NCBI GenBank assembly: GCA_030248065.1
Contig: JASAMV010006079.1
Span: 62,001-126,000 of the forward strand
Length of the DNA: 64,000 nt
Source of the DNA: Rhynchonema sp. JSB1_4
Taxonomy: Eukaryota > Nematoda > Chromadorea > Monhysterida > Xyalidae
Direction: 5' to 3'
Below, one piece after another: positions 45,101-57,100 of this stretch (position 1 is its first letter; each line of letters begins with the position of its first letter). The translations under genes were made by a program, and so were the position numbers. Below the pieces are notes generated by a model. The model was not told the DNA's origin. It saw only the letters and a program-made list of their open reading frames with translations, and did no database searches.

Positions 45101-48100
45101 GCGTTCGTGTTGCCAAACAGACATTGGGTCAAGGTAGGGCATTGCTTGCGTAAATGGTCGTGCCATCATTGGCAGTGGTGTCGTTGAGAAATCGAAATTT
45201 TCCCATACCCAGCCCAATTTTCGGGAAATTTCCCATACATACCCCCAAAAATCAAAAATTTCCCATACCAGGGGGGTTTTCCAAAAACTCAAAAATTTCC
45301 CATACCCGAGGGTGGGGGTTTTGAAAAAAATGACCCCAAAAATCTTCTAAAAGTGCCAAAATTGGTCTAAAAAGTGCTTAAAACAGAGTTTTCTTGCGGT
45401 AGTAAGCGATTTTTGACATTTTTGGACAAAAAATGGCCAATTTTGGTACTTCTCGGGGTCAAAAAGTCATTTCTTAGGGGTGCTTGTTCCAAAAGTGAAA
45501 AATTTCCCATACCCCATACCCCGGGCCGATTTCCCATACCCCATACCAGGGGGGTAACCCCCCAACCCCCCCAACCCCCCAACGACACCACTGATCATTG
45601 GGTCACCCAAGGATGCAGGCAGAGTCTATCAACTTTTACTTGGCCGTGGCGCACTAATTTTAACCGGCGTAAGGCCCGTTCATCAGGCTGAACGGTACAT
45701 TGAGGCTGCTCAAAACTCGTACACCAAATTTATCACAAAAACAAATATTCACCGAATTCGCGTTTATCTGCGGAATGGAAGTTGATTCATTGTCATGTTG
45801 TTCTGGCTTAATTTACAATCTGGCTGGTTGATGTTTCAGACGCACACATCGTTGCACATCGATGTCGAGATGTTGGCATTGCGCACAGCCAGTGTTCTGT
45901 GTGAACTGCACGGTGCCGCGTTTGTGTCCAAGGCAACCACTGTATTTGAGCTGATTAGATCGATTTGGAATAGTGCCGAATTCAGGGATCGGTACATCAA
46001 TGTTAGTCTCGTTCCATTGCATTACATGTCCAGCCCCGTGCTCAATGTAACCGTCTGATGTTTCACCGCAGGATGACTGCGTTGGTCAAGTGGACGTGAG
46101 CAAGTTCACAGCGCCCAAACTCGCCGTTCACTGTTTGATCACGTATTTCGAGTCCGACTGCTTTGCGCTCATCGATCTGCTGTTCGAGATTGTCCATTGT
46201 TTCGCTCGCAAACCCACCGCTGCCGATTTCACGTGAGTTTGGATTTGGGAACTAGCTGGCATCCTCACGAATGCAAAACTCGCTCGCTCAGATGGACGAA
46301 CCGTGAACTTGCTTGTGTGTTCGTACTTTTTTATTTTCCCTGGAGTATTAATTTTGCCCTGCCGAGTTGTCCAAAAGCTTGGGATCAAATTTCTGGAAAA
46401 AATTAGCGCTGCAAAACAAATAAAAAAATATTTTGACACGAAACTGTTCGAACTGACGCTAGACCTATCGGTGAGGGTCTTTGTGACCTGTTGTGACTAT
46501 AAATTAACCATTTGCATGTGTTTTCTATGTATGCTGTCCCAGTTACAGATTTGTGCGCCAATTCATCGAGAACAAGATCGTGCCGACGTATTCGATTGAG
46601 TGGCGCCGCGCTGCATTCAAACGATTCGTGCACATTTATCGATCTGAACAGACGTTCGCTGATGTGCACAGGGCTAACTATTTGATTAAGGTTTATGATT
46701 AATAATTACAGTTATTTCTGCTGCGTGTGACACTAAAAGTTATAGGGGGAAGGCAAGCACTACGAATACGGTTACGGCTAGATCGCGCCTTGGCAAACAC
46801 AAATGTTACTTGGACCGTATTTTGTGGTTCAGTTGCAGCACTAATTTCGACAAGCGTGAAGATTGCTCATTGTGTGCAAGGGAACCACTTTTACGCTTCT
46901 CGAAATAATTCGGCATTTCTACCGCAGAACACGGCACAAACAAAAGTTGCTTTTGCCAAGTCTTAATCCAATTGTGGTTACTTGCCTTCAACGGTCTGGT
47001 ATTGCGGCTCAGTGTCGCTGTTCAGCGCCGCACACCCGGGTCCAAGCTAATAATTTTATTTCATTCCAACTTGGCAGGTGCTGCAATACGTGATCCTGCC
47101 GTCTCTGGCGTACACTTTCGAGCAGGGCGATGTGCAGCCACTAATTGGCACGTCACCAGCACCGGATGTCGAAAATCCGGAAAACATCGTGTCGTTGTTT
47201 GTGTGCGAAGTGATCGATGATCGAAAGACTAAAGCTGGTGCGTAGCCCGCTGAGGGATGTCTGACAGTAGCAGTAGCTGGCCAGGCCTGTCTGCCAGACC
47301 TATGTGGCTAGCTTAGCCATTTATATCATGATGGGAGAACAACGAGAAAACGGGGACAGAATCGAAAACAAATTTCGTAATATAACTTTAGGTTTGCCCG
47401 ATGGTTTGCACATTCTGTTGTACCAACTGAGCTGTTTGCTTGTGGAGTTCGCGCCGCAACACATTCATGACACAAACAGCAAACGACAAGGTGCGTGTGT
47501 GTGTCTGTGTTTGACGGTATGACTGAATTTCATTCCAGCTGGTAGTAGTCGGTACCTGTTCCTGTTTGATTGAATATAAAGTGACCTGTTCGCTGTAGGG
47601 AGTCGTTTGCGCAAGTTCATGCTGTTCGCGTGGCCGTGTCTGCAACAGAATTCGCAGCAGGATCCCACCATCAAATACAATGGTCATCTGCTTATTGCGC
47701 ACATCATCGACAAATTTGCCATCAATCGGCGAATCGTACTGCAGGTGCGTGCCAGATTGTTTGTGTGCACGCGATTTCATTCAAAGTATTTATTGTAATC
47801 TTGCTAATGACTACTACATGGCCATGATGTGACAACGCTCTAATTTTGGTTTCCGAAATTTTTCGAGAATCATGAAATTCAACCAACAACTGGGCAAAAA
47901 GCTCCAAAGCAGTTGGATTCCAACGTTAGGTTGTAAAAAATTCGAAGTATTCTGAACACCAAAGCTGCCGTATCAAAGCGTGGTCAGAGCGCAATAGTGG
48001 TTGCCCTTGAAGTTAATATGAACAAGTGATTGATGTGTTCACAGGTGTTCGACAGTCTGCTGAAAGCGCACGGTCAGGAGCCGAGGGCCGTGATCAGACA

Positions 48101-51100
48101 AGCACTACAGATCTTGACACCCGCCGTGCCACAACGCATGGATGATGGACATCAGCAACTGGTCGTGTCCGCTAAAAAGGTTCGCTTGCTTTGTGCCTGC
48201 TTCGCATTTTTGGTCACAGTGATTTCAGGATAGTGGCAGCGCGTGGCTGTTTATTCAGAGTTATTTTGGCTCATCCTCCCTGGAGTTCTCAAACGAGATT
48301 TACAGTTTTGTACGGATTGCACAACATATGTGCCACATGAAAGCCTCCGAAACAGAACATTTGTTTTGTTTACATTACTGTTGGTGAACGTAATCCAGAT
48401 CATAATCGAAGAGTCGCACACGCTGGCCCAACTTGTCCATCTGCTGCAACTGGTGGTGCGCCATTCGAAGGTGTACTTTCCAGTGCGACGCCAGTTCACG
48501 CAGTATCTGATGAATGCCATCCAGAAACTGATCACCAATCATGTTGGATCATTCACTTTCTGATATCTTTTTTCCTTATTGGCACACCCGTATTGCATTC
48601 AAATTCGAAATCAGGCCAATCTCGATAATCGTAAACTGGCGGTGGACGTTTGCGAGATGATCATCAAATGGGAAGTCTATCGTCTGAAGGAGAGTCAGGC
48701 CGGGGACTCAAGTTCGTGTCTTGCCCACACATTCGTGCCACAACTATATGTACATAGGCGCACTGAGACGATGCAACCTCCCCATACGCAGGCGCCCTGA
48801 CAGCGAGCGACCCGGACATAGTGAACATGTTGTTGTCACCACAGCCAAGCACGAGCTCGGGTAGTGCCCCTGTGGCCATTACAACTACAACCAGCAATGG
48901 CAAGGCAGTTGAGGGTACTACCTCAAGTGATGCTATGGACACCACTACAGGTACGGCGGTTGTCTGGGGATGATATTGGGTGATGTTTCAAAATATGGTG
49001 CACATGATGTGATCTTTCAGGTGCAATACAACAGCAGCAGCAACAGTCGGCGACGATCGATAAACAGTACGTCGATCACGTAGTCAACATTTTAGTTCGT
49101 ATGGCAGCACAGACACCCGAACAAATCGCTGGCCAACAGAGCACCAGCACCATTGAGGTCAGTTCTCATTACCATTAGGCTTGTGTTTTCAGATGATAGT
49201 CGTTTATTGATTGCGTACATATACCGCTACTGTCATCAAGGTTTCAACAAATTTGTTTGTCGTTCTTAATGTTCCCTTGCAATATCAGGCACTCAATCGT
49301 CGCAGTCTACAATTGTTACGCATTGCGCTCAAGCCCGAAATATGGGGCAATGTGGCCACCGTGAAATTACAATGGATGGAAAAACCGTTGCAGGTATGAT
49401 AAGGGGGTTAACAAATAACAATAACAGAATATGCTTATCGCTATTTGGACACAACAAAATACAATGCCACTTGCATTGCAGCTATCCGAACAGTTGCGTC
49501 GCGGCGGTGTGCTGGGCGAACAACAATCGGCCACCAATGTCACGCAGATACACATTTGTCTCGATGTACTCTCGTATTTGGTCACCATTCTGCCAAAGGA
49601 CCATGTTGTGCCCACGTTCCAGTCGATACAGAAGGCCGTCGCCACGTGTCTGTTGTGCGCCAACACGCAGGTGGGTGTGCTGTGCATGTGGATCAAGCCG
49701 GTTCTTTGTTTTTGCGTTGGTTAGTCCGAGATATGGTTGGCTCATGGTCATGCTACAAACTTTGGCCGGCACCTCCGTCTGGGAGAAACTGCTTCTACCA
49801 TACACTGGTCGAAACTAATCGTGTCGTGGAAATCTCGAAAAATTGTTGATCCAAAAAATCACGTCGTTACCTGGATTGTACGGATTACCAAGTTTGATAG
49901 TGTTCGTAGCTGCTGCGTCACACTATGTGTCTATGTGATGTTTCATTCACAGGTTGTGCGTAGTCTATACACCCTGCTTTCACGTCTGTTGTCAGTGTTG
50001 GAGTGCACCGACACGGGCATGTGTGAGTTGGAGGAACTCAATCGATACATTGTCCAATTCGTCACAAACACGCTCGCCGGATTTGACAAGTTGGTATTGG
50101 CTGACTTGGCATTGTCCACAGCAACAATGACGTCTTGGTTTATCGGATCTGAGGCCTGGGACCGGTGTCCCATTTGCATCATAAAGTCACCCGTAATTCT
50201 CAAGATTTATCTCAAGCACCATTCACACTGACCAAAATTCACGTGTCATGTCATGTCAAGACATGTCAATCTTTAGAAACACATCCCTCACGAAAAATTT
50301 TTGATAATGCCTGGACCCAATGGTGTAGCAGGGGGGTGGGGTGGGCCCCCCTAGGTGCAGCAGGTAGGTAGGTTGACGCTCCATCCTGGTACATCCTTTT
50401 GCTTTGCAGGAACCCGGGCGCGAATATCACATCGTTGTACGGCGCAATGACGGTGTTGAAGGCTATGTGCACGGCACGGCCCGCCTTTCTCGGCCAATGC
50501 TTCCCGCAGTTTGTGAACGCGTTGACTAGACTCGTCAGGGATCACACAAATATAACAACCACGGACGTCAAATGTATGTTGTTGTTGTTTGCGAGCAGAT
50601 GTTTCATGCACACAATTGCTGTTGTTGCAGCGAGTGCCGACATCATATCGCTTTGCATCGAGCTGCTGCGTCCGCAATTGTGCATTGTTGTTGGCGATTA
50701 CACGAAAACTTTGTTGCAGGTTGGATAGGCATGCAGTTTGCACTTTTCATGAGAACAACAACATCAAAATAACAAATTCTGTCGCTCAAACAGGCCATTC
50801 TAATGCCACTTATTGATCGATCAACGAGCGCTCGTGTGGTGTTGGCTGTGATCAAGTTGGTCGACCAATGGCTCAGGGTCGGTAGGATTGCGGATTTCGA
50901 TTCCTTTTGCGTGACTGATCACTGCACAAGTTTTGTGGTGAACAATTGATATTTATGTGCGCCATTGCAGGATGCCGAGCTGGTGGCAACGGCAAGTGCT
51001 GAGAAAGTTGGGTCCAACTCGAATGCTGCTGTGAACAGTTCACAACTGAAGGAACGATTGTTGCTATTGGTTGGTTGATGGAGACAACGGGTGGAATTTT

Positions 51101-54100
51101 CGAAACGGTGTAAAGGTCAGTTGGGCGTAAAGGTCGGTGTAAAGTTCGGTCGAAAGCTCGGTCGGCGAAGCTCGGTGTAAACGTAAAACATTACCTGTTA
51201 TTAACGTGGAATGTTTCAAGTTTACACCGAGGTCTATCACACTGAGCTGTCGACCGAGCTTTCCACCGACCTTCACACCCAACTGACCTTTACACCGTTT
51301 CGAAAATATCACCCAACGCTGGTACAAACGTACAGTTGGGCTTTGGGCGAAGCTAAGCTGTACGTATGCTTGGTTTAACTGAATCTCATTCCTGAGCCCC
51401 AAGCCCAGATCCGACTCAAAACCAAAACCGGCGATTGTTAAACTTATGTTTCGCTCGCATTCAGTCTACTATCGTGTTGACTGACGGCGACGGCGGTTTC
51501 GGTTGCAAATAAAATCAAGAGCAATTTCTCCGACCGACACAGGTGAAACTGCAACAATGTCTCGAACGTCGCTTCAACACGCCGGGGTCGGAGACCGACG
51601 AACTCAACAAGCAATTCCTGCACACCGTACAGTATGTCTATGGCACACACGCACTCTACAATGCCGATGTGATGGTGAGCGGTTGCAACCATGTTTTGAA
51701 ATAGACGTTCGGTTATGTTTGCACAGCACGCTATTGGGACCGATCGAATCCAGCTTAATCGCATGACTTTAGAATTTTGAGTTATTTCGAGGTTGAAATT
51801 GCATCTGTCGATATGCAAGTCCAGGGGGAGCTATTCGGACTTCCGATAAATCACACGGCCAACACAGATGTGCTCCTCAATGACACACACACACGTTTGG
51901 GAGACTCGCTGTGCTTTGGTTGCTTCAGCAGCTAACCAAGCCAATTCCATTCTAGTGTCGTCTTGAGCCGTCCTTCCACGCGGGTCTGACGCACGTTGAG
52001 GCCGACTTTGCTGCCCAATTCCTACGCATTCTGCACGAATCGATATCACCCGATCCGTACGAACGGCTGTGGCACATTATGTGTCAGCACAATTGGCAGC
52101 ACATGAAACATTACTATTGGATCAAGACCGTTGTACAGGTTGGATGGTGTGGTCAAACTTGGGGCAGTTGTAATCGGGTCGACGCAAGCCGTACATTATC
52201 TTGGTCAGCCCCGAGTGAGCATAAGAGCACGCTGGATTAACCACTTGGAATATTTCTTAACGATGTCAATCACGACGAATTTCAGCCAGAGTGGTCTACT
52301 TTTACTTTGCAGCTGATTCTCATGTCAGTCAAATGCGATGAACGCCTGTCGTTTGACGAACTCAGATGGTTCATGCCGATCAGATCCAGTTCTCGCACCG
52401 GACAACAACAAACAGCCGTCAAGGTACTCTTCATTACAAAATGCTGTTGTCAGACACTGCAATGATCGTCATTCTATTGCCTGAATTTTAGGAAGAACCG
52501 AAAGAGGAACCAGTGGGAATGGAGGTGGACGGCCAGGCTGCGGTCGGCTGTGGCAATGGCAAACAGTCAATTGGCAACATTGTCAACAAACAACGCACGT
52601 TGATGGATATGGCATTTGGTGTACAGGTTGGCATTCAAAGCCGACACTGTCAGGTTTCACACTTTTTATTGTTGTGCGTTTCAGACGAGTGACTTCATGG
52701 ACCCGCTGCGCGCATTGTGTGCCCAAGACGACCACCTGTCGACAACCGTGTTCCTACAGCTCATTCCGGCCTTGTGGTCGGTGTTGAGCGATGCGCAGAG
52801 AAAGGTACATATCTGATTGTTTTCATATAGAATGTCCAATTTGTTCGTATTAAAAAATTGTATGTTTGTGTGGCAGAGTCTATCACACGAAGTGACCCCG
52901 TTCCTGGCCAGTGGCGTGCATCAGACGCAGACCGAATGTCACACGAGTGCACTGGCCACGTGGGTGCACGCATTGGCAAAGTGCCAACCGACTGTGAACA
53001 TCAAACCCACGCTGCTCAGGGTACGTGTACACAATTAATCAGTGATTGACTGGATTGATTTATCTGTTGATTGATTGCAGTACGTCGGTGAATCGCACGG
53101 TGTTTGGCATCGAGCCATAATGTTGTTGGACGAACATTTGCCGTCGGTCGACTATGTGCACACGGAGGACAAGGAGATGCTCATTGATAGACAGGTGTGT
53201 GACGGCCACGAACATGGAACAAAGCATCATAGTACCATGTGTGAATTCACTAGAATTGGTTGTTGTTGTTGCAGGACACACTCGACAGTCTATCCGATCT
53301 GTACGAAGCGCTGTGTGAACAGGACATGTGGCGGTACACATGGAGCAAACGGGCAAAGTCGCCCGACACGGTCAAGGCGATGCGCAGTGCACAGTTCGGC
53401 ATGTATGCACCGGTCAGTCAGTCGTTGATGTCTTTTTATCTTTTAATTTTTTAAATGCCGTTGCCTGAAACGTAAAGCGCAAAAAGCGCGTGTTCGCCGT
53501 GCACGTGACCGCACCTGCGAGGCGAGCCCTTCACGGATCAGGCAGGACATTCGGAAAAATTTTTCCAAAAACTGTTAAGGTACACGGTACATAATTGCAG
53601 GCAGTGCAAGTACTCGAAACGGCCATGTCCCGAATGCAGTCCCAATTGACCGCTAATCCGTCAACATCCAGCAATCCTGCCGTCACTCAGGTCTGTCTGT
53701 CCAACAGTACATTTGCCTGTATATCTGGGTTTATAATGTTGCCTTTGTCGTTCAGGCAATGCTGGCCGAAATGAATGTGTGGGAGAAGGAGTGGTGCTCG
53801 AACGTGAAGGAGCTGAATCAATTCGACGTGCTCAAGGATTTCGCCAATCACGCTAATGTACAGGTATGTGAAGCATCGGTAACACACAATGCGGTGGTCA
53901 AACAAGTACGTCATACATAATACGAAATAGACTTGCTGTTTTGACTGATCGTCAACGCCATATGCGTGTTTGGAAGATTATTTTGAACGCGTAGCGCTCC
54001 CTATCCGTCAAGCGCATAAAGCGTGTATAGCTGGCAGTCATGCACCTGTGCTTCTTTCTCCACTGCATGTTGCGTGCGATTAGGATCAGGCAAGGCGTTG

Positions 54101-57100
54101 GAAAATCTTTCCTAAGGTCTGGCCCGAGTACTCTCTTTTTTCGTTGAAACGTATTGAGCCGTATCAACATTGAAGGCAAGTCCTTGCCTTCAAAGTTGAT
54201 GCGACCGATAATATCAATTACAGGACCCAGTGCTGCTGGTTGAATGTGCATGGCGCATGCCTCAGTGGCAGTTGATGAAGGACGCACTATACCAACTGGA
54301 ACAATCGTGTCCGCCCGTGCATGGTTGGCAGTTGCATTTGTACATGGGATATTCGGCCGTTACACAACAGTTCCATGACGTCATACAGGCTGTCGCACAG
54401 CATGGTGGTTAGTAATCGAAAATTTTCTCGTATTCAACGCAAAATTTGTACATTTCACAAAAAAAGGAAAAAAGCTCGTACCCAACGGGGAGTTCGTGAA
54501 ATAGTTCTGTAAATGCGACTCTAAAACTTCGGAAATCAGTCAAAAGAGCGTTCGAGCAATTTTTGACAGTTTGAGTAAAGAATGTTCAATTTTTGTGCTT
54601 GGCGGCATCAAAAGTCTTGTATCCGACGGATGCCCGGTATTTGTAAACCACCCGTCACGCTTCTAACGACACCACTGCATCTGACCCACCGACCTGTCTA
54701 ATGTTTCGTGCCACCTCGACGCCACCACAGGTGCCCAGTCAGCGCCATTCAGCACCAATCCGACCAATGTGTCCGCGTGTGTCGACATGGCCAATCAATT
54801 GCTCATACAACAATGGCGTCGGCTGCCCACCATCGTCGCGCAGTCGCACGTGCCCATATTGCAGGTATACATGCAACGTCTCATTTTAAAAATAACTTTT
54901 CTCGAGTTTACTGCAAAATGGTTGATTGATTGATTATTTGCCAACGTTCGGTTGTCGTGGTCTCATTGTTGACTGAAGATGTCCGACAGATCTTCTGCGC
55001 ATTTGATCGGGTTACGCCACAGATCGATTGGGCTCGTGGATACGGGTCGGCTTTTGCAACGAAACAGATGTTCGACCGTGTCAGGCTCGGTGCAGCATCG
55101 AGCCTGCAAAATGGTCAAAGAACCCTGCGTCAAACTTTTGGATAATTTGCTGAAAAAAGGTCAATGTCAGTTTTTTGAACGAACAGAGCATTTACCCAAA
55201 ACTGCAAATAGCAAATGAAAGCCGATGACAACAGTAACAAACAACGCGGGTTTGTGATTGTGTACAGGCAGCGCAACGTGTACAAGAGTTGGCCGAAGCG
55301 AACCAAGTGTCACAATCGATAGTGAACGCTGGTGCACCATTGAACACGTCGACGCAGACCACGCTCGTCAACGACATCAAGTCCATCATCAAGACGTGGC
55401 GAAATCGCGCGCCCACCGTATCCGACTCGCTCACACATTGGGCCGATATATTCACTTGGTTGGTGCTGCTTCTGTTTATGTACCTGCTATGAAACATCAG
55501 GCACCAGATCGAGGGTTGCCCTACGCAGTCACTGACACTAATTTTGACCAGCGTACAGGTTGTTAACTAGGAGGAGCTTTTACGTTGGTCAAAATTGGTA
55601 TGGCCCAAGGATGAACACTATTATGTTGAAAATAGGTGTATGACAACGGAAAACCTACACTTGAGGAGATTAGTTTTTTTGCCCACACTGTATGAGTCTA
55701 CCTATGTTGCACACACACGCGTTCAGGCGCACGCACCATTACGTGTCGATGTTATCGCTGTTCGAAACGCACGATTCGCAACAACAACAGGCGCTGCTGC
55801 CCATCCACTCATGTGCACAATGTTTGATCTCGTTGGCCAAGACTTGCAGACATCACGGACAGGTGGGTGGAACCTTATCACAATTGTTGTTGTGATGCAT
55901 GCGTTCACTGCCGATGATCTAACGAGGAGAATTGACTGAAGATTGTACAAAAAGAGATTTTGAAACCAAGAAACCTCCACATCCATACACCAAGCGGTGC
56001 CATTCTGTCTTGGGACTAATCATCAGGAAGTGGTCTGACAAATTTGGAAGATGTGTGGGATTCAGCCCGAATTCTTGGGTACCGTACATTCGAGCAACAC
56101 CCATCAAATGCAGGTTGACGTAGCAATGGACGTGCTGAATCGATTGCACACAATGCCGACCGTGCCGACGATGGACAGTTGGCAGAAGATATACCAGCAA
56201 ATCAAATGCCTGATCCGAGCCACAACGGATGCGCGCACGAAACGCACCGATCACAATCAAGTATATGCCGAGGTACGCACTGCAACCAACAATGGTGATG
56301 TTTCAAGAGCTCTATGCATGTCTTCATTATAGATCATTGACATCATCGACCAAACCAACATCTCCTGTTTCAACAAGGAGCAAAACGCGCGACTCTACGC
56401 TCTCAAGGTCGGTTCAGTTTAGAGGCACTGTATGGTCATTATGTTGGCTGATTGGCATTTTGCTGGCACTGCGGGTCGGGGTAGCGGAGCGTGATATTAT
56501 TTACAATGTGTTGTCTACAGCACATCTTTGGCAGTGTACACGCCAGTCGAAATCACAATTCTCCTAATTCCACCAAGTATATCTCGCTCTCACATAAAAT
56601 AACTTATTCTCGGCCCCGACCAAACCCGAGCCTGATTCCAGCAAAATGCGACTGCCGTCTGGCTTGCTGTGTTCATTGCATTGTGTTGACAGCTAATATC
56701 CTGCCTTACAACATCAGGGCACAGCATTGTCCAAACTAAATCGTGTCGACGACGCGCACTGTGCGTTCAGTGCATCACTGCAATTGTGTGACAATCTGAA
56801 TATGGCATGGGGCAGATGGGGCGAACATCTGCAGGCTGTATCATTTAGTAGTCGGTTGGTTGGGTGCATTGTTTTCTTGCTAGCCTACTCTGTTCAGTTC
56901 CCTCCAAGGTGTTGTTGTCGGCTAAACATGACAGATTTGCCTTAAAAAACATGTGTTACATTGCCAAATTTATCAGCTTGTTACTCGTACGTAGCCGTCC
57001 TGAAAATAAAAAACCCTGGCTGGGTGCATTGGATTCAATGCAAACACACAGATTTGTGTTGCTTGGCGTTACTTTCCTACTTCAACGTGCAGCTTTATTC

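Larger units (their letters stand above)
33167..52626 (+). other. TRRAP: TRRAP N-terminal HEAT-repeat region, exons 1-68
   Basis: Early exons: 33167-33259, 33724-33847, 33926-33975, 34054-34164, 34279-34383, 34492-34575, 34645-34749, 34847-34936, 35026-35103, 35267-35361, 35441-35537, 35722-35793, 35977-36122, 36306-36453, 36513-36605, 36683-36839, 37135-37251, 37468-37643, 37818-37974, 38028-38129, 38238-38452, 38589-38707, 38779-38908, 39109-39274, 39377-39543, 39757-39846, 39970-40080, 40171-40305, 40524-40627 and 40861-41016. Middle and late exons continue to 52492-52626. Anchors are ENEENVLVALRIIIDLQKQF, LADLVHHVRSQL, DCRSLVKTLVGGVKSI, FRSIGGGSHDMLYQEFLPLL, ELCLTVPVRLSSLLPYLP and KFGGSNRKML. 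These are the most conserved TRRAP blocks. Helical repeats form the superhelical arm that contacts activators. Confidence 0.93.
41119..52626 (+). other. TRRAP: TRRAP HEAT region, exons 31-68 coordinates
   Basis: Exons: 41119-41228, 41428-41526, 41611-41719, 41821-41899, 41978-42175, 42267-42402, 42469-42548, 42620-42772, 42860-42946, 43209-43341, 43568-43719, 43779-43913, 44006-44134, 44352-44448, 44544-44665, 44993-45133, 45840-46001, 46072-46232, 46543-46690, 47078-47237, 47392-47490, 47599-47744, 48045-48179, 48399-48542, 48615-48711, 48792-48950, 49021-49157, 49289-49393, 49482-49670, 49953-50089, 50410-50573, 50631-50719, 50794-50877, 50971-51069, 51543-51674, 51956-52138, 52313-52423 and 52492-52626. 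Anchors are SLVLLDAIAASC, RLGGCAGMKFML, FNEKFCDQMV, FAWPCL, YNGHLLIAHIIDKFAI, LTPAVPQRMDDGHQ and RLWHIMCQHNWQHMKHYYWI. Confidence 0.9.
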
